Counted from the stretch's first letter, positions 21,237-32,460 are shown. The stretch: DNA of 64,000 bases from Macrosoma leucophasiata (GCA_036365455.1 JAWQUS010000009.1:1270001-1334000), one strand, 5' to 3'. Notes: a model not told the origin generated them from the letters alone. Made by a program: numbers and translations.

Positions 21237-21525
21237 GGGGAGAGGCCTTGAGCTTACTCCACCACGCTGCTCAAATGCGGGTTGGTGGAGACACGTGTCG
21301 GGCAACCCGCTGTCGGATGTTTTCAAACCCATAAGGCCTCCGACAAGGTTTAACGTTTGCTATCTATCGATAGCAACCGGGACCGACGGCTTAACGTGCC
21401 CTCCGAAGCACGGAAAGCGCATCTTAGTTTGCCACTAGTGGTCACCCATCACACACCCGACCGCGTCCGTATCCCTTAACCGAGTAGATCGCTTACGATC
21501 TGCACCAGCCGCAGGGCCAGGCGGA
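21237..21525 (-). mobile_element. family B SINE-like element, partial
   Basis: Same blocks as the copy at 2.9 kb (AGCTTACTCCACCACGCTGC, CCTCCGACAAGGTTTAACG, ACGTGCCCTCCGAAGCACGG) but the (ATT)n tail is missing. Confidence 0.75.
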
Positions 21526-22060
21526 ATACATGAGCACTAAAATAACATAACAAGGTGTAAAATTACATGAAACAGAGAAATATTTCCACTTTCATCTACA
21601 TAACGTATTCCGGTGTTTTGAAACCAGTGGGCTCGGGCAGATCGGTGACGCGCCGGGAGGTGTGGATTTCAGATGAATGTGCACACGTGCGTGATGCCAG
21701 CCGTTCCGTACCGTGTGTTCTGTAAGGCTGGCTACATACTCGGCGATGGTCGATACAGTATTTGCATGTATGTATGTATCTTCACGCCAAGTTCCTTAAG
21801 GAGTAGGCAGAGAGATTAAAGCGGAAGGACGTTTAACTGACAAACATGAGAGGAGAGATGAGGTGCTGGTCCCATCGCCTACACGTCAACACCACGGAAC
21901 ATATCAGCTTATGGTCTTACGACCGATTGCCGTCAAAACTGCAAGAAAAAAAAAAGAAAAAAAAAGATATTCCGGTCCTGACTCCACTGCTTCTTCTACA
22001 GTATTTGTTTATCTTATAAAACAATAACCTGGGCACCATAAGGCACTCCCTTAGTAGCGT
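21526..22060. other. mostly unassigned; RTE tail crumbs
   Basis: 21765-21830 and 21960-21985 (minus) resemble the RTE 3' end (ATGTATGTATCTTCACGCCA, TTCCGGTCCTGACTCC), separated by unrelated sequence. The rest is unrecognised. Confidence 0.4.
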
Positions 22061-22069
22061 AGTGATGGC

Positions 22070-22231
22070 AGGCCGGCTACTACGCTTGGATCCTAGCTTA
22101 GATTTCCATTGTCTGGCAGTTGCCCAGTATCTCGGAGTTTGGTAAAACGTAACCGGCGAGTCGTGGGTGTTTGCATGTATTCTTGAATGCATACATTTAC
22201 CTCTGCGTGGCGTGAAGTCACGTTACGTACG
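22070..22231 (+). mobile_element. family C SINE, diverged, head damaged
   Basis: GGCCGGCTACTACGCTTGGA, TCTCGGAGTTTGGTAAAACG and GAGTCGTGGGTGTTTGCATG then ACCTCTGC. The tRNA-like head is eroded and the tail is cut by a family A copy. Confidence 0.65.
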
Positions 22232-22533
22232 TTTTTTTTTTTTTTTTTTTTTTTTTATTTAATGGAAGTGGTAAACAAGCATGCAGTTCACATTGATGTT
22301 AAGTGATGACTGCAGCCTATAGACACCCACACAAAGACCAAGGTCAAAATGCAGATGCGTTACCACTCCTGAGGCCTAAGGTCTTATGCCTCTGTGCCGG
22401 AAATTACAGGGCCGTACATTACCACCTGACCGGAACACGATAGTGTTGAACACTACCATTTAGCGGCAAGTATATTAGGTAATGCGGTGGTGCCTACGCC
22501 CGCGAGCTCCGTCACTGGAGCTCTACCACCAGT
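22232..22533 (-). mobile_element. family A element, full length, long A-tail
   Basis: T-run of >20 then TTTAATGGAAGTGGTAAACA through to GGAGCTCTACCACCAGT. Close to the consensus, so probably young. Confidence 0.88.
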
Positions 22534-23700
22534 AAAAAACAAAGTACGTTATAAAACATAAACAAACATCGTATTTAGTGTGTAGTATACCTATTCATAG
22601 TGTCGGGACCCGACAACCCCGTCCGAAGGATTCTTCCACTAGTGTAGTCAGTCCACCGAACAATGCCGGGCAAACCATTAGATTAGGGTGATAATAAATG
22701 CAATAACGTGACTTAGACAACAGCATCCCGCGATAAAACAGTAGTACTTATTATTGCTTTTTTCTGATTAGGCCGAAAACTTTGAGATAACTGAACAGTA
22801 AAATAATCCATAATCTGCCAGTCATGTCACTACTAATTGTGCCTAAAGCATGAAATCGAAAGTGTATTTTTGAGGTAAAGTCTAGGGTCACAGTTGAATA
22901 AAACAGTACATTTACTTGCAGTGAATCAATTGCCACGTTTACAATCAGCTTTTCAACTGAGAACATGAGAAATGTCGCGGAAAGATTCAGCATTAAAGCA
23001 CGATAGAGATTTGTCGGCAATAAAATATGTATCTACTTGAAATGCGAACGGATTCGTATTGCACACTGCAGGGAATGCTGTGCTATCGTTTATCGGCATT
23101 ATCGGACCTCTCGGAGACATGTCTTGAGGTTGAGATCTATTGTAATGTTTATGTAACCTATCTACGAGTAGAACGTATCTCCATAATAAACAGGATCAAT
23201 TTTTTAAAGTCTTTCGCCATTATCAGTTAATGTAATTGGTGATAAATTGTTTAAGGTAATACTGTAGGGTAAATATATTTAAATTACTATTTGAGGGATA
23301 CCGTTAAATAACACCCGTATTACATTTAGCTCCGTATATTCACGACTGTCGAAGATAAGGTAGACACTATGAGACGAGACGCAGCTGCATAATTAAATGG
23401 CTAACACATACATAATTACGAGTATCTTGTACGCAATTCACACATACATATAATTATGTCACCTCAAGTTAATAACAATAGTCTACGTCCCTGCATGTTT
23501 AATAAAATAAGAATCTGTACAAAAACTGCAACAATGTAACCCGATGTGAAAATTCAATAGATAATTGTTTACATAATTTATCAAGAATTTAAAATCGTGG
23601 GTTACCGCATATAAGTAAGCGCGGTACCAAACATTACAGTAACATCACAAATTATCATTTCATTCCTAATAAAATGTTCCTGATATATTTTGTTTCGTAA
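22534..23700. other. unassigned intergenic sequence
   Basis: Over 1 kb with no repeat I recognise. Short frames on both strands (up to 89 codons) lack similarity to known families. Confidence 0.4.
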
Positions 23701-23702
23701 GG

Positions 23703-24265
23703 AAGGTGGCAAACAAACTTGCAACTCAGATTGATGTTACGTGATGACTGCACCCTATAGATATCTACACAAAAACCTGGGGTCAAAATTTAGATGCGTC
23801 GCCACCTCTTTACGAGCCATGAATTATCATCTCACCGAACACGAAAGTGCTGAACACTACCATTTGGCGGCAGATAGATTGGGTTTTTTTTTTTTTTATG
23901 TAATTGAAGTGGCAAACAAGCATGCAGTTCACATTGATGTTAAGTGATGACTGCAGCCTATAGACACCCACACAAAGACCAAGGTCAAAATGCAAATGCG
24001 TTACCACTCCTGAGGCCTAAGGTGTTATGCCTCTGTGCCGGAAATTACAGGGCCGTACATTACCACCTGACCGGAACACGATAGTGCTGAACACTACCAT
24101 TTAGCGGCAAGTAAATCAGGTAATGCGGTGGTGCCTACACCCGTGAGCTCCGTCACTGGAGCTCTACCACTGGGTGATGCCGTGGTTGCGCTACCATTTG
24201 GTATTGTTCAGCAATGCGGTGGTGCCTACGCCCTCGAGCTCTTGCACTAGAACTCTACCACCAGT
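23703..24265 (-). mobile_element. old family A element split by a young family A element
   Basis: 23703-23882 and 24171-24265 are two parts of one diverged minus-strand copy. A near-consensus minus-strand copy (23884-24170) sits between them at AGATTGGG|...|TGGGTGATGC. Same-family nesting shows at least two rounds of activity. Confidence 0.8.
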
Positions 24266-24650
24266 AAACTGAATAAGTAGACCAGAAACAAATTACCTGA
24301 GATTATGGGAGTAGCAAAATATCAATATTAAGATAGATGGAAGCAGGTTATAAATGAGCACCATTCTAAGATATTCTAATAGCGAATTTTCAAAGCAAAT
24401 AATAATGTAATTCATACGAAACTTGCCCTACCCTAATGAGTTCGAGCGGATTTAATAAAGGGGTAGTTAAGGGACAATAAATTATTCAACGTCTCTTATA
24501 CAGCGAAATTATAATAGCAAAAATATGTCGTTGGTTCGTGACTCGTTTTGGCTCAAGGTTGTGAATATTTATTATAAAAAATTCTACCTAACTACCTGAG
24601 TAGTATAGTGGATGGATAGATTTGCTACTCAACGAGAATCAAACACATAT
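24266..24650. other. AT-rich intergenic DNA
   Basis: Nothing recognised. Confidence 0.4.
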
Positions 24651-25462
24651 TTTTATATAATGGAAGTGGTAAACAAGCATACAGTTAACATTGATATTAA
24701 GTGATGACTGCAGCCTACAGACCCACACGAAGACCAAGGTCTAGATGCAGATGCGTTACCACTCCTGAGGCCTAAGGTGTTATGCCTCTGTGCCGGAAAT
24801 TACAGGGCCGTACATTACCACCTGACCGGAACACGATAGTGCTGAACACTACCATTTAGCGGCAAGTATAGTAGAAATCCTCACTGCTCCGGCAATAATC
24901 GGAGCACCCGGGACGAGGACGAGGTAGCTGGGTTAGACCCCGCGTTTCGTGACCCGCAGCGCTAGCGAGCTTGACTCGACCTGACCTGCTGATAGGTAGG
25001 ATTGAAATCACCCGACCTGGGTTCGAGTCCCGGGTGAAGAAGGTTCCCTCCTGGAGCGCGGCCACAAGCTCAGCTAGAGCCAGAGCGATGGTGGCGCCGT
25101 ATAACTGTGGGCGTCGTCATCTTGGTGGAGACGCCCGCCACCCTTTGTTGTTGCAGCCGAGTGCCGAAGGATTAAGCCCGCTCGAGATCGCACCAAGAAA
25201 AGAGAAGAGGATGAGAGCACAGCAGGACCTGGACGCCAATACCATGGTGGCATGAGTCCATGGTGCCCACCTCCTCCACCACAGCCCCCAAGGGGGTGCC
25301 AAACGCCGTCCTGCAGCCGCAGGGCAGAAGAAGCTGCAGCAGAGGGGGATGCCCCGGTGCTACATCCGCGTCGCGCGAATAGTGTGCGCGAAGACCAGTG
25401 ATGATGGCAAGTATAGTAGGTAATGCGGTGGTACCTTCGCTTGCGAGCTCCGTCACAGGAAC
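24651..25462 (-). mobile_element. family A element interrupted by a 531-bp GC-rich insert
   Basis: 24651-24874 and 25406-25462 form one minus-strand copy. The insert at 24875-25405 is flanked by a 14-bp duplication of A sequence. Confidence 0.82.
24875..25405 (+). mobile_element. GC-rich retroposon with a polymerase III B-box, 14-bp TSD
   Basis: Flanked by GGCAAGTATAGTAG at 24861-24874 and 25406-25419. GC-rich throughout, unlike its surroundings. GACCTGGGTTCGAGTCCCGG near 25015 is a canonical tRNA T-arm/B-box with self-complementary stems. Sequence continues ~370 bp further and ends AGTGATGAT, possibly a short (GAT)n tail. Open frames on both strands look compositional. No coding similarity recognised. 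Most likely a tRNA-derived SINE of a family seen only once here. Confidence 0.65.
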
Positions 25463-25698
25463 TGGCTACTGGGAATTTATCTATTTCAGGATATTCGCAG
25501 TGCCATACTCAGAGTTTCATAACGTGCCATATAAAATGATTGTTACATGATTCACAGTGCAACACTCAGATTTTACAATGTGCCAATGTAAAATGATAAT
25601 TATGCCACACAATGCCACATTATTTGTTATCAAACTCCTCCGAAACGGCTTATCCGAATTTTTGCCTCACCCATCTGTTGTTAAATACCAGTGTTTTT

Positions 25699-25891
25699 TT
25701 GACGTGACAACGTCTTAAATTAGGTTGCGGCTCGGAGTCACTCATGAAAAAGTGTAACGCCCGGTAACGTAACGATGAGTCACCGAACGAGAGAGAGGCC
25801 TGCCGGACCGGCGAATGCCTTTCTACCGAGAAAAAGACGTTGTCACGTAAAATCTTCGCCCGTAAAACCGACTTTACAGGCAACCAGTTTT
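25699..25891 (+). repeat. family I repeat
   Basis: TTTGACGTGACAACGTCTTA at the left, with the inverted counterpart AAGACGTTGTCACGT inside the right half. Ends GACTTTACAGGCAACCAG. Contains the pair AGTCACTCATG / CGATGAGTCACC. Near-identical to 35.87-36.07 kb. Confidence 0.75.
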
Positions 25892-26127
25892 TTTTTTATA
25901 TATAAGTACTGCCTCTGTTTATTTTGTGGCAACCTTGTTTACTTGCATGTCGTTTTGCCTCTATTTTGTTGGTATGCTGTAGTACCCTTGTTGGGTGTGT
26001 TTTTAGATTAGATAGTATACAACTTGTTGGCTTATATTGGATACACTTTTCTGTAGTTACTTATGTATATGTGAAATATATTTATTTTATAAATATTTTA
26101 TTTATTCAATTATTATTGCTATATATA

Positions 26128-26352
26128 TATCTGACTCGGCAAACTTTGTATTGCCTGAGAATGAAATAATGTGTCTGGGAAAATAAAGTTGTAGTTTTTA
26201 CTATTTCCCTTCAATTTCTTCATATTTTCTTACCTTTTAAACCTACCCTGGACTTCCAAAAATCATTCAAAACCAAAATTAGCCGAATCGGTTCAGCCGT
26301 TCTGGAGTTATAAATAGTGTAACTAACACGACTTTCTTTTATATATATAGAT
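26128..26352 (-). repeat. family H repeat
   Basis: Minus strand: TATATATAAAAGAAAGTCGT, AACGGCTGAACCGATTCGGC, and GGTTTAAAAGGTAAGAAAAT through to CAGGCAATACAAAGTTTGCC. A subfamily distinct from the 19.8-kb copy. Confidence 0.65.
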
Positions 26353-26389
26353 ATAATATATATTTGTGCATATTTATATATATATTTTT

Positions 26390-28254
26390 TTATGTATAAT
26401 GTTATAGGTTCATAAATATTTATGAATTATAATCTCGTTTTTTTCCCTTTTGCAGGTTTGGAGCCGTTTTCTGTCATTATTTGCATAATGCAGAATTTTG
26501 CTTAACTTAATATAAATCCCTTGATATAGAAAGGACCATCAGATGCTGGAGATTATCTTCTGTTAATTTGTCGTCGATCAGAAATTCGCAATCTACCCTC
26601 TGTACAGAGAATCGTGGGCAATTTGTTATTAGATGTATTATAGACTGCGGGGTTAGATTGTCACATGGGCAGTATGGATTAGAGGTGAGTTTGAATCGGT
26701 GTAGGTATTCCTTGAAGCATCCGTGTCTAGTAAGTACTTGTGCTGTAATGTTGTCAATGTGTAAATCTTTGATTATTTTTATCGCAGTCTTGATATTAGG
26801 CAGAAATACTTTCGTGATAGAGCCTGTTGTAGATGGGCTATAGTTATGTCGGCGAATTTCTATTGATGTATTTCTGATGATCTTTTTGGCGTATGACAGC
26901 GGAAAATTGTCGTACGCGAGCCTTTGCTTTTCTGTTGAAGCAGCATTTTTTGCCAATGCATCAGCTCGCTCGTTCCCTTCGATTCCTATATGAACTTTGA
27001 CCCATACAAGTTTGATTTCTCCTTTCGATTCTTTTATGTCCTTTAAAGTTTCCCGTATTTCGTGAGCGATAGGGTGGAGCGCTTCAGGATTTATGACTGT
27101 TTCCAGGACTGATTTGGCATCACTTAATATGTATGCTTTATTGAATCGCTTGTCCCTATTAACAACGGTGATAGCTTTCAGAAGTGCGACCATTTCAGCC
27201 TGGTAAACTGAGCAGAAATCTTCTAGACAAAATCCGGCCCGGCTTATCTCTTTATCCACTATCCAGCAGGAAATAGCGCCACCAGTTCTATCGTCAATTC
27301 TACTCCCGTCTGTATACATTTGTACCCAATCTTTGTTAAGCTGTTGAATATCGTCTTGGGAGAGAATTTCGTGATAGGAGAGGACCTCTCTCTCAGCAGG
27401 ATGGGGTAGATCGAAAGGGCTGATTAGTTTTTGTAATTCTCTGCCTGGTAGCACATCCAGTGGTCTTCCACGTTTGACTTCATATATGTTAAGATGTTCT
27501 TGGGCTCGAATTCTGAGAGGCAATATACCCGCCAATATAGTACAAGACTGAAAAGAGACGGTTCTATGCGCTTTGCTAATGATGAGTCCAAAAGTTCTCG
27601 AAATTTTATCCAGTCTTGCTTGGGCATACTTTCTCTCAGCTATGGGACACCATACACTGGCAGCATATAAGACAATGGGCTCAATAACTGGGATAAAAAT
27701 AGTTCTGCAAATTTTCTGGTTGAGACCCCATTGGGCTTTTGCTGTTTTGGAAAGTGATTTGTATATATTTATTACTTTATTATTGGTTTCTTGTAAATGT
27801 TTTTGAAATTTAGTTTGTTGTCAATAGTAACGCCGAGGATTTTAACACTATCGGAGAGATGAATTTGGGTATTATTCATTACTATTTTGGGAATGTCGTA
27901 TTTTAATTTATTTGTTAATATGACAGCTTGGGTTTTCTGAGCAGCAAAGTTGAGCTTTTGCTTTTTGCCCCAGTTGTAAATTTCGTCTAGAGCGGGGTTT
28001 AGAACTTCTTCAATTCGTTCTGCTGATGCACCAGTGGCAATGACAAGAACATCATCCGCAAAGGCTTGTACATGGACCCGCATGCCGTCCGCCATTTGGA
28101 GTAATGAGTCTAACAAGACGTTCCAGAATATTGGGCCGCACGCGGATCCCTGTATACAGCCCATGTTTGTGTTCTTCGAGATGTGTGCACCAGCATATGT
28201 GAGTGATACGGATCTAAACGACAGGTAATCTGATATTAAATGAAGAATGAGCAA
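26390..28254 (-). mobile_element. R1/I-group LINE, sense 3' segment
   Basis: The RT and RNase H coding region (28254 to 26507) is followed on the minus strand by ~100 bp of 3' UTR, ending near a T-run at 26385-26391 on the plus strand. The 5' part of the element lies inverted at 28293-28725. Confidence 0.75.
26507..28254 (-). pseudogene. R1/I-group LINE reverse transcriptase + RNase H, one frameshift
   Basis: From 28254 the frame reads the RT palm: MGCIQGSACGPIFWNVLLD, then AFADDVLVIATG with the catalytic Asp pair, then LGVTIDNKLNF. At a T5 run (27800-27804, plus strand) one base is missing and the frame shifts. The next frame runs without stop from about 27810 to 26507. It carries an IVLYAASVWCPIAERKYAQA thumb block and an RNase H domain whose acidic set is all visible: D in YTDGSR, E in VYQAEMVAL, D in LSDAKSV and D in NERADALAK. 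It ends in the Cys/His knuckle YCPCDNLTPQSIIHLITNC. The first part of RT is absent. Apart from that one deletion the coding sequence is intact, suggesting a fairly recent insertion. Confidence 0.88.
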
Positions 28255-28292
28255 GTCTACGTTTTTTTATTTTAACTGATTTAATATCCTAG

Positions 28293-28725
28293 GCCACCAT
28301 GGCTAAATTCCCTGGTGGACAAATGAACTAACTACTGCTAAAGAAGATCTAATAAGAAAACGTAACAAAATAAGACATGCTGGTCCTAAAAGGAAACAAC
28401 TAACAATTAATGAATATTTAAATGCTAAAAAAAACATATAAACAACTAATTACAGACCAGAACCGAAAACTGGATTGAATTCTGCAGTAAACAGGAAGGA
28501 GAGTCTATGTGAGATGGAATCTATCGTGTTATAAGGAAAAGCACTACAATACGTAATTATAAACTAATAAAATCAAATAGTAATAATAGTATACTTACCC
28601 CTGATGAATCCGCTGCGCTGCTGGCCTGCACGTTCTTCCCCGAAGATGACGCGTGTAGTGATACCGACGAACAGAGACTCCTCAGAGAAGAAGCATCCAG
28701 GATACCTGAAAACATAAAAAAATAA
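28293..28725 (+). pseudogene. 5' segment of the same type of LINE, inverted
   Basis: Plus-strand coding with two frameshifts and one in-frame stop: PWWTNELTTAKEDLIRKRNK, then TYKQLITDQNRKLD, then WIEFCSKQEGES, DGIYRVIRKSTT, LTPDESAALLACTFFPEDDA and LLREEASRIPENIKK. This is the linker between endonuclease and RT in R1/I-group LINEs. It lies head-on to the minus-strand RT segment. The order (outer edge nearest RT, inner edge most 5') is that expected from twin-primed reverse transcription. The protein family is inferred from motif style. Confidence 0.75.
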
Positions 28726-29076
28726 ATACCAGTGTTAGCACGACAATGCTTTGTTTAGATCAGTGATTCCCAAACTGGTCCATATAGACCCCCTGGGGTC
28801 TATGGGAGACTCGATGGGGTCTACGTATATGCGTAAACAAAATTGATATATGGGAAAGTGATATAAATGTTAGCAAGGGGGTCCACCGATACCAGAAATA
28901 AAATTGAAAGGAGTCTACAAGAAAAATAGTTTGGGAACCTTTGGGTTAGATAGTAATCTATACTGGAGTGATTTTGAGACAGAAAATATTTGAGAGTGAA
29001 AACGTGTTGGTATTGAAGATTTGTTTGGGTGTAGTTGTTTAATCATCACTTCAGCTAGAAGACGTACGACGCAAGA
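28726..29076. other. unassigned; local fold-back around 28760-28940
   Basis: CAGTGATTCCCAAACTGG and AATAGTTTGGGAACCTTTGG are partly complementary ends around ~170 bp, so a small fold-back element is possible. I cannot name it. Confidence 0.4.
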
Positions 29077-29349
29077 CTGGGGGTAGAGCTCCAGTGACGG
29101 AGCTCGCGGGCGTAGGCATCACCGCATAACCTAATATACTTGCCGCTAAATGGTAAAGTTCAGCACTATCGTGTTCTGGTCAGGTGGTAATGTACAGCCC
29201 TGTAATTTCCGGCACAGAGGCATAACACCTTAGGCCTCAGGAGTGGCAACGCATCTTCATTTTGACCTTGGTCTTTGTATCTATAGGCTGCAGTCACTTA
29301 ACATCGATGTAAACTGCGTGCTTGTTTGCCACTTCCTTTACATATAAAA
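29077..29349 (+). mobile_element. family A element, near full length
   Basis: GGGGGTAGAGCTCCAGTGAC to CCACTTCCTTTACATATAAA. About 10 bp are missing after TTTGTAT. Confidence 0.83.
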
Positions 29350-29694
29350 TATATATATGTATATTATATTAGAAGCTAAATTTTTGGGCAATATTGTTAC
29401 ACATCATAACCTTCTCGATTTACGAATATTCTTAACAATTTAATGAGTTTACGAACCACTCCCTTAAAAAGGGCATTCAGGTGTATTTTTTTTTCGAAGC
29501 TAAAAGCTATTCACCAATCACTTACATGGATTGGATTGGACGCACTCAAAATATTGAGTAATTAAATTGAACACTTTCCAATGAAACTCATCCATTAGCA
29601 GTTATCCAAATGCAATATGCGATGGACATTGATTATTGAATATGAACATACCACGTTCGTTAATGTCACGTTATGGGTACATGTTTAGTTAAAC

Positions 29695-29905
29695 CGTTGT
29701 AGGTAATCTCTTCTCGCACCCTCTTGCGGGCGCGATAAATCACGATCGGGGGAGTTGCCCCCTGCGTGGGGTTTTCTTCGCCGATCGTAGACACGATCGG
29801 GTTCTTGGGTTGCCACTCTTGGCTTAGTGTATGTTTTTGGGCAAGAGGCCCGCCATGTCATGTGTGTGCATAGTCAAGCTAGCGTTACCGCGGTTCCTCG
29901 CGGCG
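29695..29905 (-). pseudogene. possible LINE ORF1-like fragment in GC-richer DNA
   Basis: Minus strand reads TIGEENPTQGATPP followed by VIYRARKRVREEIT without a stop, a style I associate with N-terminal parts of lepidopteran Jockey-type LINE ORF1. The DNA is GC-richer and can fold (ACGATCGG/CCGATCGT, GGGG/CCCC). Jockey-type RT pieces lie close by at 30.2-30.6 kb. The rest of the block has stops, so this is at best a relic. Confidence 0.3.
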
Positions 29906-29945
29906 TCATATCTTGTTTTTTTGCTACACGTCACTCGTCCTCCTT

Positions 29946-30236
29946 GTTTTTTTTTTCTTTTATGTAATGGAAGTGGCAAACAAGTATGCAGTTCACATTG
30001 ATGTTAAGTAATGACTGCAGCCTATAGACACCCACACAAAGACCAAGGTCAAAATGCAGATGCGTTACTACTCCTGAGGTGTAAGGTGTTATACCTCTGT
30101 GCCGGAAATTACAGGGCCGTACATTACCACCGGACCGGAACACGATAGTGCTAAACACTACCATTTAACGGCAAGTATATTAGGTAATGCGGTGGTGCCT
30201 ACGACCGCGAGCTCCGTCACTGGAGCTCTACCACCA
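29946..30236 (-). mobile_element. family A element, full length
   Basis: T-run and TATGTAATGGAAGTGGCAAA to GGAGCTCTACCACCAG. It abuts the Jockey-type LINE fragment. Confidence 0.86.
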
Positions 30237-30620
30237 GGTGTCGAGGAGTTCGTGCGCTGGAGGTCTTCCTTTAAGGGGCCGTGTGTGTAGCGGCGCGATG
30301 CTATGTGAGGGTGCTGCGATTAGTCTGCGCGATCGAACATCGACACGGAAAGACGTCGGACGAACTCCTTGACGATTTCCATCTTGAGCTCCCTCTGTAT
30401 TGTGGTATTTCTCACGTAGCGGGCGCGCGTTATTCTACGCGTGATTGCGTTTCGTGTCTGCTCCATCTTGAGGCGGGTGGCGTTGGATGTTAGTACATAC
30501 CACGCCGGTGCCGCGTATGTGAAACGGTCTAACATAGCACTGTTTAGCTAAAATAACTTTACGACTGCTTATATGCTTGATGAGGCAGGGTACAGCATGT
30601 TGAAGACAACCTCTGTTACG
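30237..30620 (-). pseudogene. Jockey-type LINE reverse transcriptase, C-terminal fragment
   Basis: Minus strand, two frames: CLIKHISSRKVILAKQCYVR followed after a frameshift near 30520 by TYAAPAWYVLTS, TRLKMEQTRNAITRR, ARYVRNTTIQRELKMEI and EFVRRLSVSMFDRAD. These are the thumb-region blocks of Jockey-clade reverse transcriptases (TYA.P.W, LQ..QN..LR, WYVRN). The YADD palm is absent, and the C-terminus meets a family A copy at 30236. Inactive. Confidence 0.75.
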
Positions 30621-31345
30621 GTGTAGTTTCAATATCCGGGAGTAAGTGGTATTGGGTTTTTTTTTATCCCTCTTTACACGGACGATAATTTTACATGACG
30701 ACATTAAATTTCATAGAATTATGAATTGAATATTTATCTAGACACATCGGTCGATGGAGTGGAAGAGAGATAGATAGCGTCAACAATCCGAAGAACGCTT
30801 AGGCCGATCGTGCCGCCTCTCTATCGCTTGTTTCGCACAGTCGCTTGCACGTTCTCAGGCGGAACGTGACAGTTTTTCGTGCTTGCAGCCAGAGTTCATC
30901 GATTTATAAGTCGTTAGCGCGGCAAAAATATCAAATAATAATTTAACTTCTACGCGCATAAGAACATTTAAGATCACGTCGTAATTATATCATGAAATAA
31001 TGATTTTCTGTCCAACATGCAAACCCAATTTGCACCCAGACTGTGTTGCGACGCGGACGACACAAAGATGCAATTTTTCACTTGAGATGTTTTCTAGAAA
31101 ACTATAATACAAACGAAATGAAACCTTACTTGTATAGGAATAAAAATTATTTCACAAGGATCATGCATATCAGAATAATATACTAAACGACAGCAAAGAT
31201 GTGAAATATTGCTTCTCAGGTAGATTGAATGATGGAAATTATAAGAAAATTTAATACATACTGGCTGAAAGACTGAAAAATCAATAAACATGACGTAATA
31301 ACTATTATAGATTTTTCTTAACAGTTAACCATTTTATTAGGAGTA
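30621..31345. other. unassigned sequence, GC-richer patch at 30740-30930
   Basis: Includes GGCCGATCGTGCCGCCTCTC, TATCGCTTG and ACGTTCTCAGGCGGAACGTG. No frame or repeat recognised. It might be single copy. Confidence 0.35.
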
Positions 31346-31426
31346 CAAAGACGTAGGCATCACCAAATAATATAATCTTCATGCCCCAAAATGTTAGTGT
31401 TGAGCACTGTTCGTGCCAATCAGGTC
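31346..31426 (+). mobile_element. family A element, small old fragment
   Basis: GACGTAGGCATCACC and AATGTTAGTGTTGAGCACTG remain. Confidence 0.5.
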
Positions 31427-31582
31427 CTCATTTACAGAACGATGCTGCAAGCGTTCTCCGACAGACGTTACTCCTTTGGACTGATCACCGACTGGACTTT
31501 TCATTTGTGAGAGATTTGCCAACAGAGCGATTTACCCATGGACGTTTCGTCGACAGAATGGTTCGCATTAGTTTGTTTCGGT

Positions 31583-31745
31583 GACAGGACAGGTGATCGT
31601 GCGGAAAATGGACCTCACGGACACCTCCACGGATTTGCCCCACTACATAGCAGGCCTCCTGACGGGAGGGCACTCCCGCGCGAAATCCTCTCCGTGGTAT
31701 CAACCCGGACACCCCGGGACGCCGACGTATGACGACATATAACGA
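31583..31745 (+). pseudogene. Jockey-type LINE, extreme C-terminus
   Basis: Frame reads HGHLHGFAPLHSRPPDGRAL followed by PREIL, the PLH.RPP.GR.LPREIL signature that ends Jockey-clade ORF2, then a stop and GACGACATATAACGACGACG-type tail. It interrupts a local sequence at CAGGAC (31590s and 31755). The flanks carry the motif CCATGGACGTTTCGTCGACA and variants. Confidence 0.6.
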
Positions 31746-32329
31746 CGACGGTGGCAGGACGTTTCCACTATGGATCATTCACCGACAGTACTATTCACCT
31801 ATGGTAGTTTCGCTGACTTTTAACTACAAGCCTGTCAGAAAAAAAAAACCAAATACCCAATAATGGTAAAGTGGTCATAGGAGAACGATTGTCGGACCTT
31901 TCAGAATAGATATTATAATATTTGTATTTTACATAGATCAATAAATGAAACACTAAAAATTCAAGTATCTGCTTCGATTACAAAGGCACAACTATACAAT
32001 AGTGGCTTAGCCATAGAGTTTCATTTTCCAACATCGAGGTACGGAACGTAAAAATCTGCGGGAATAGCAGATGTAGTGGATTAGTTTAAAATCCGATCGT
32101 GATTGTTTATCTGTGTAAGTTACCCTAGTTTCCCACAACCATATACGTTAGCTAGGGTTGGATTTTAAAATGGCCGAGCGAAAAATACGGATGAATTCGT
32201 TTTGTTTAGTTTGTAGCGTCCACTACATTAAGGCGCCAACTAGTGGAATACAATGAAACCTCACAGTTCAGCTCGGTAGATGGCGTGTCAATCGAATAGC
32301 ATCGCGCATACGAAGATTTCTCAAGAGTT

Positions 32330-32460
32330 GCCATATATACAACTACCCAACGTCAACTGTTAGGCCCCGGGCCGCCAGGCGCTATCACCTCGCCTGGTCG
32401 GAGGATCTTCCCTGTTCGTAGGCGGAATACTTCCACCTTTTCTAGCAAGTTCGTAAAATT
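32330..32460 (-). repeat. GC-rich dispersed repeat shared with 60.7-60.86 kb
   Basis: CCCAACGTCAACTGTTAGGC, GCCAGGCGCTATCACCTCGC and CTGGTCGGAGGATC recur reverse-complemented at 60.76-60.86 kb. Class unknown. Confidence 0.65.

Noticed and set aside
25172..25456. 94-codon minus-strand frame in the GC-rich insert
   Set aside because: Runs out of the 531-bp insert into family A sequence. High GC makes open frames likely on several strands.
28583..28715. Apparent minus-strand host exon with TTTTCAG acceptor and GGTAAGT donor
   Set aside because: The plus strand of the same stretch is clear LINE linker code (PDESAALLACTFFPEDDA), so the splice-like signals are coincidental.
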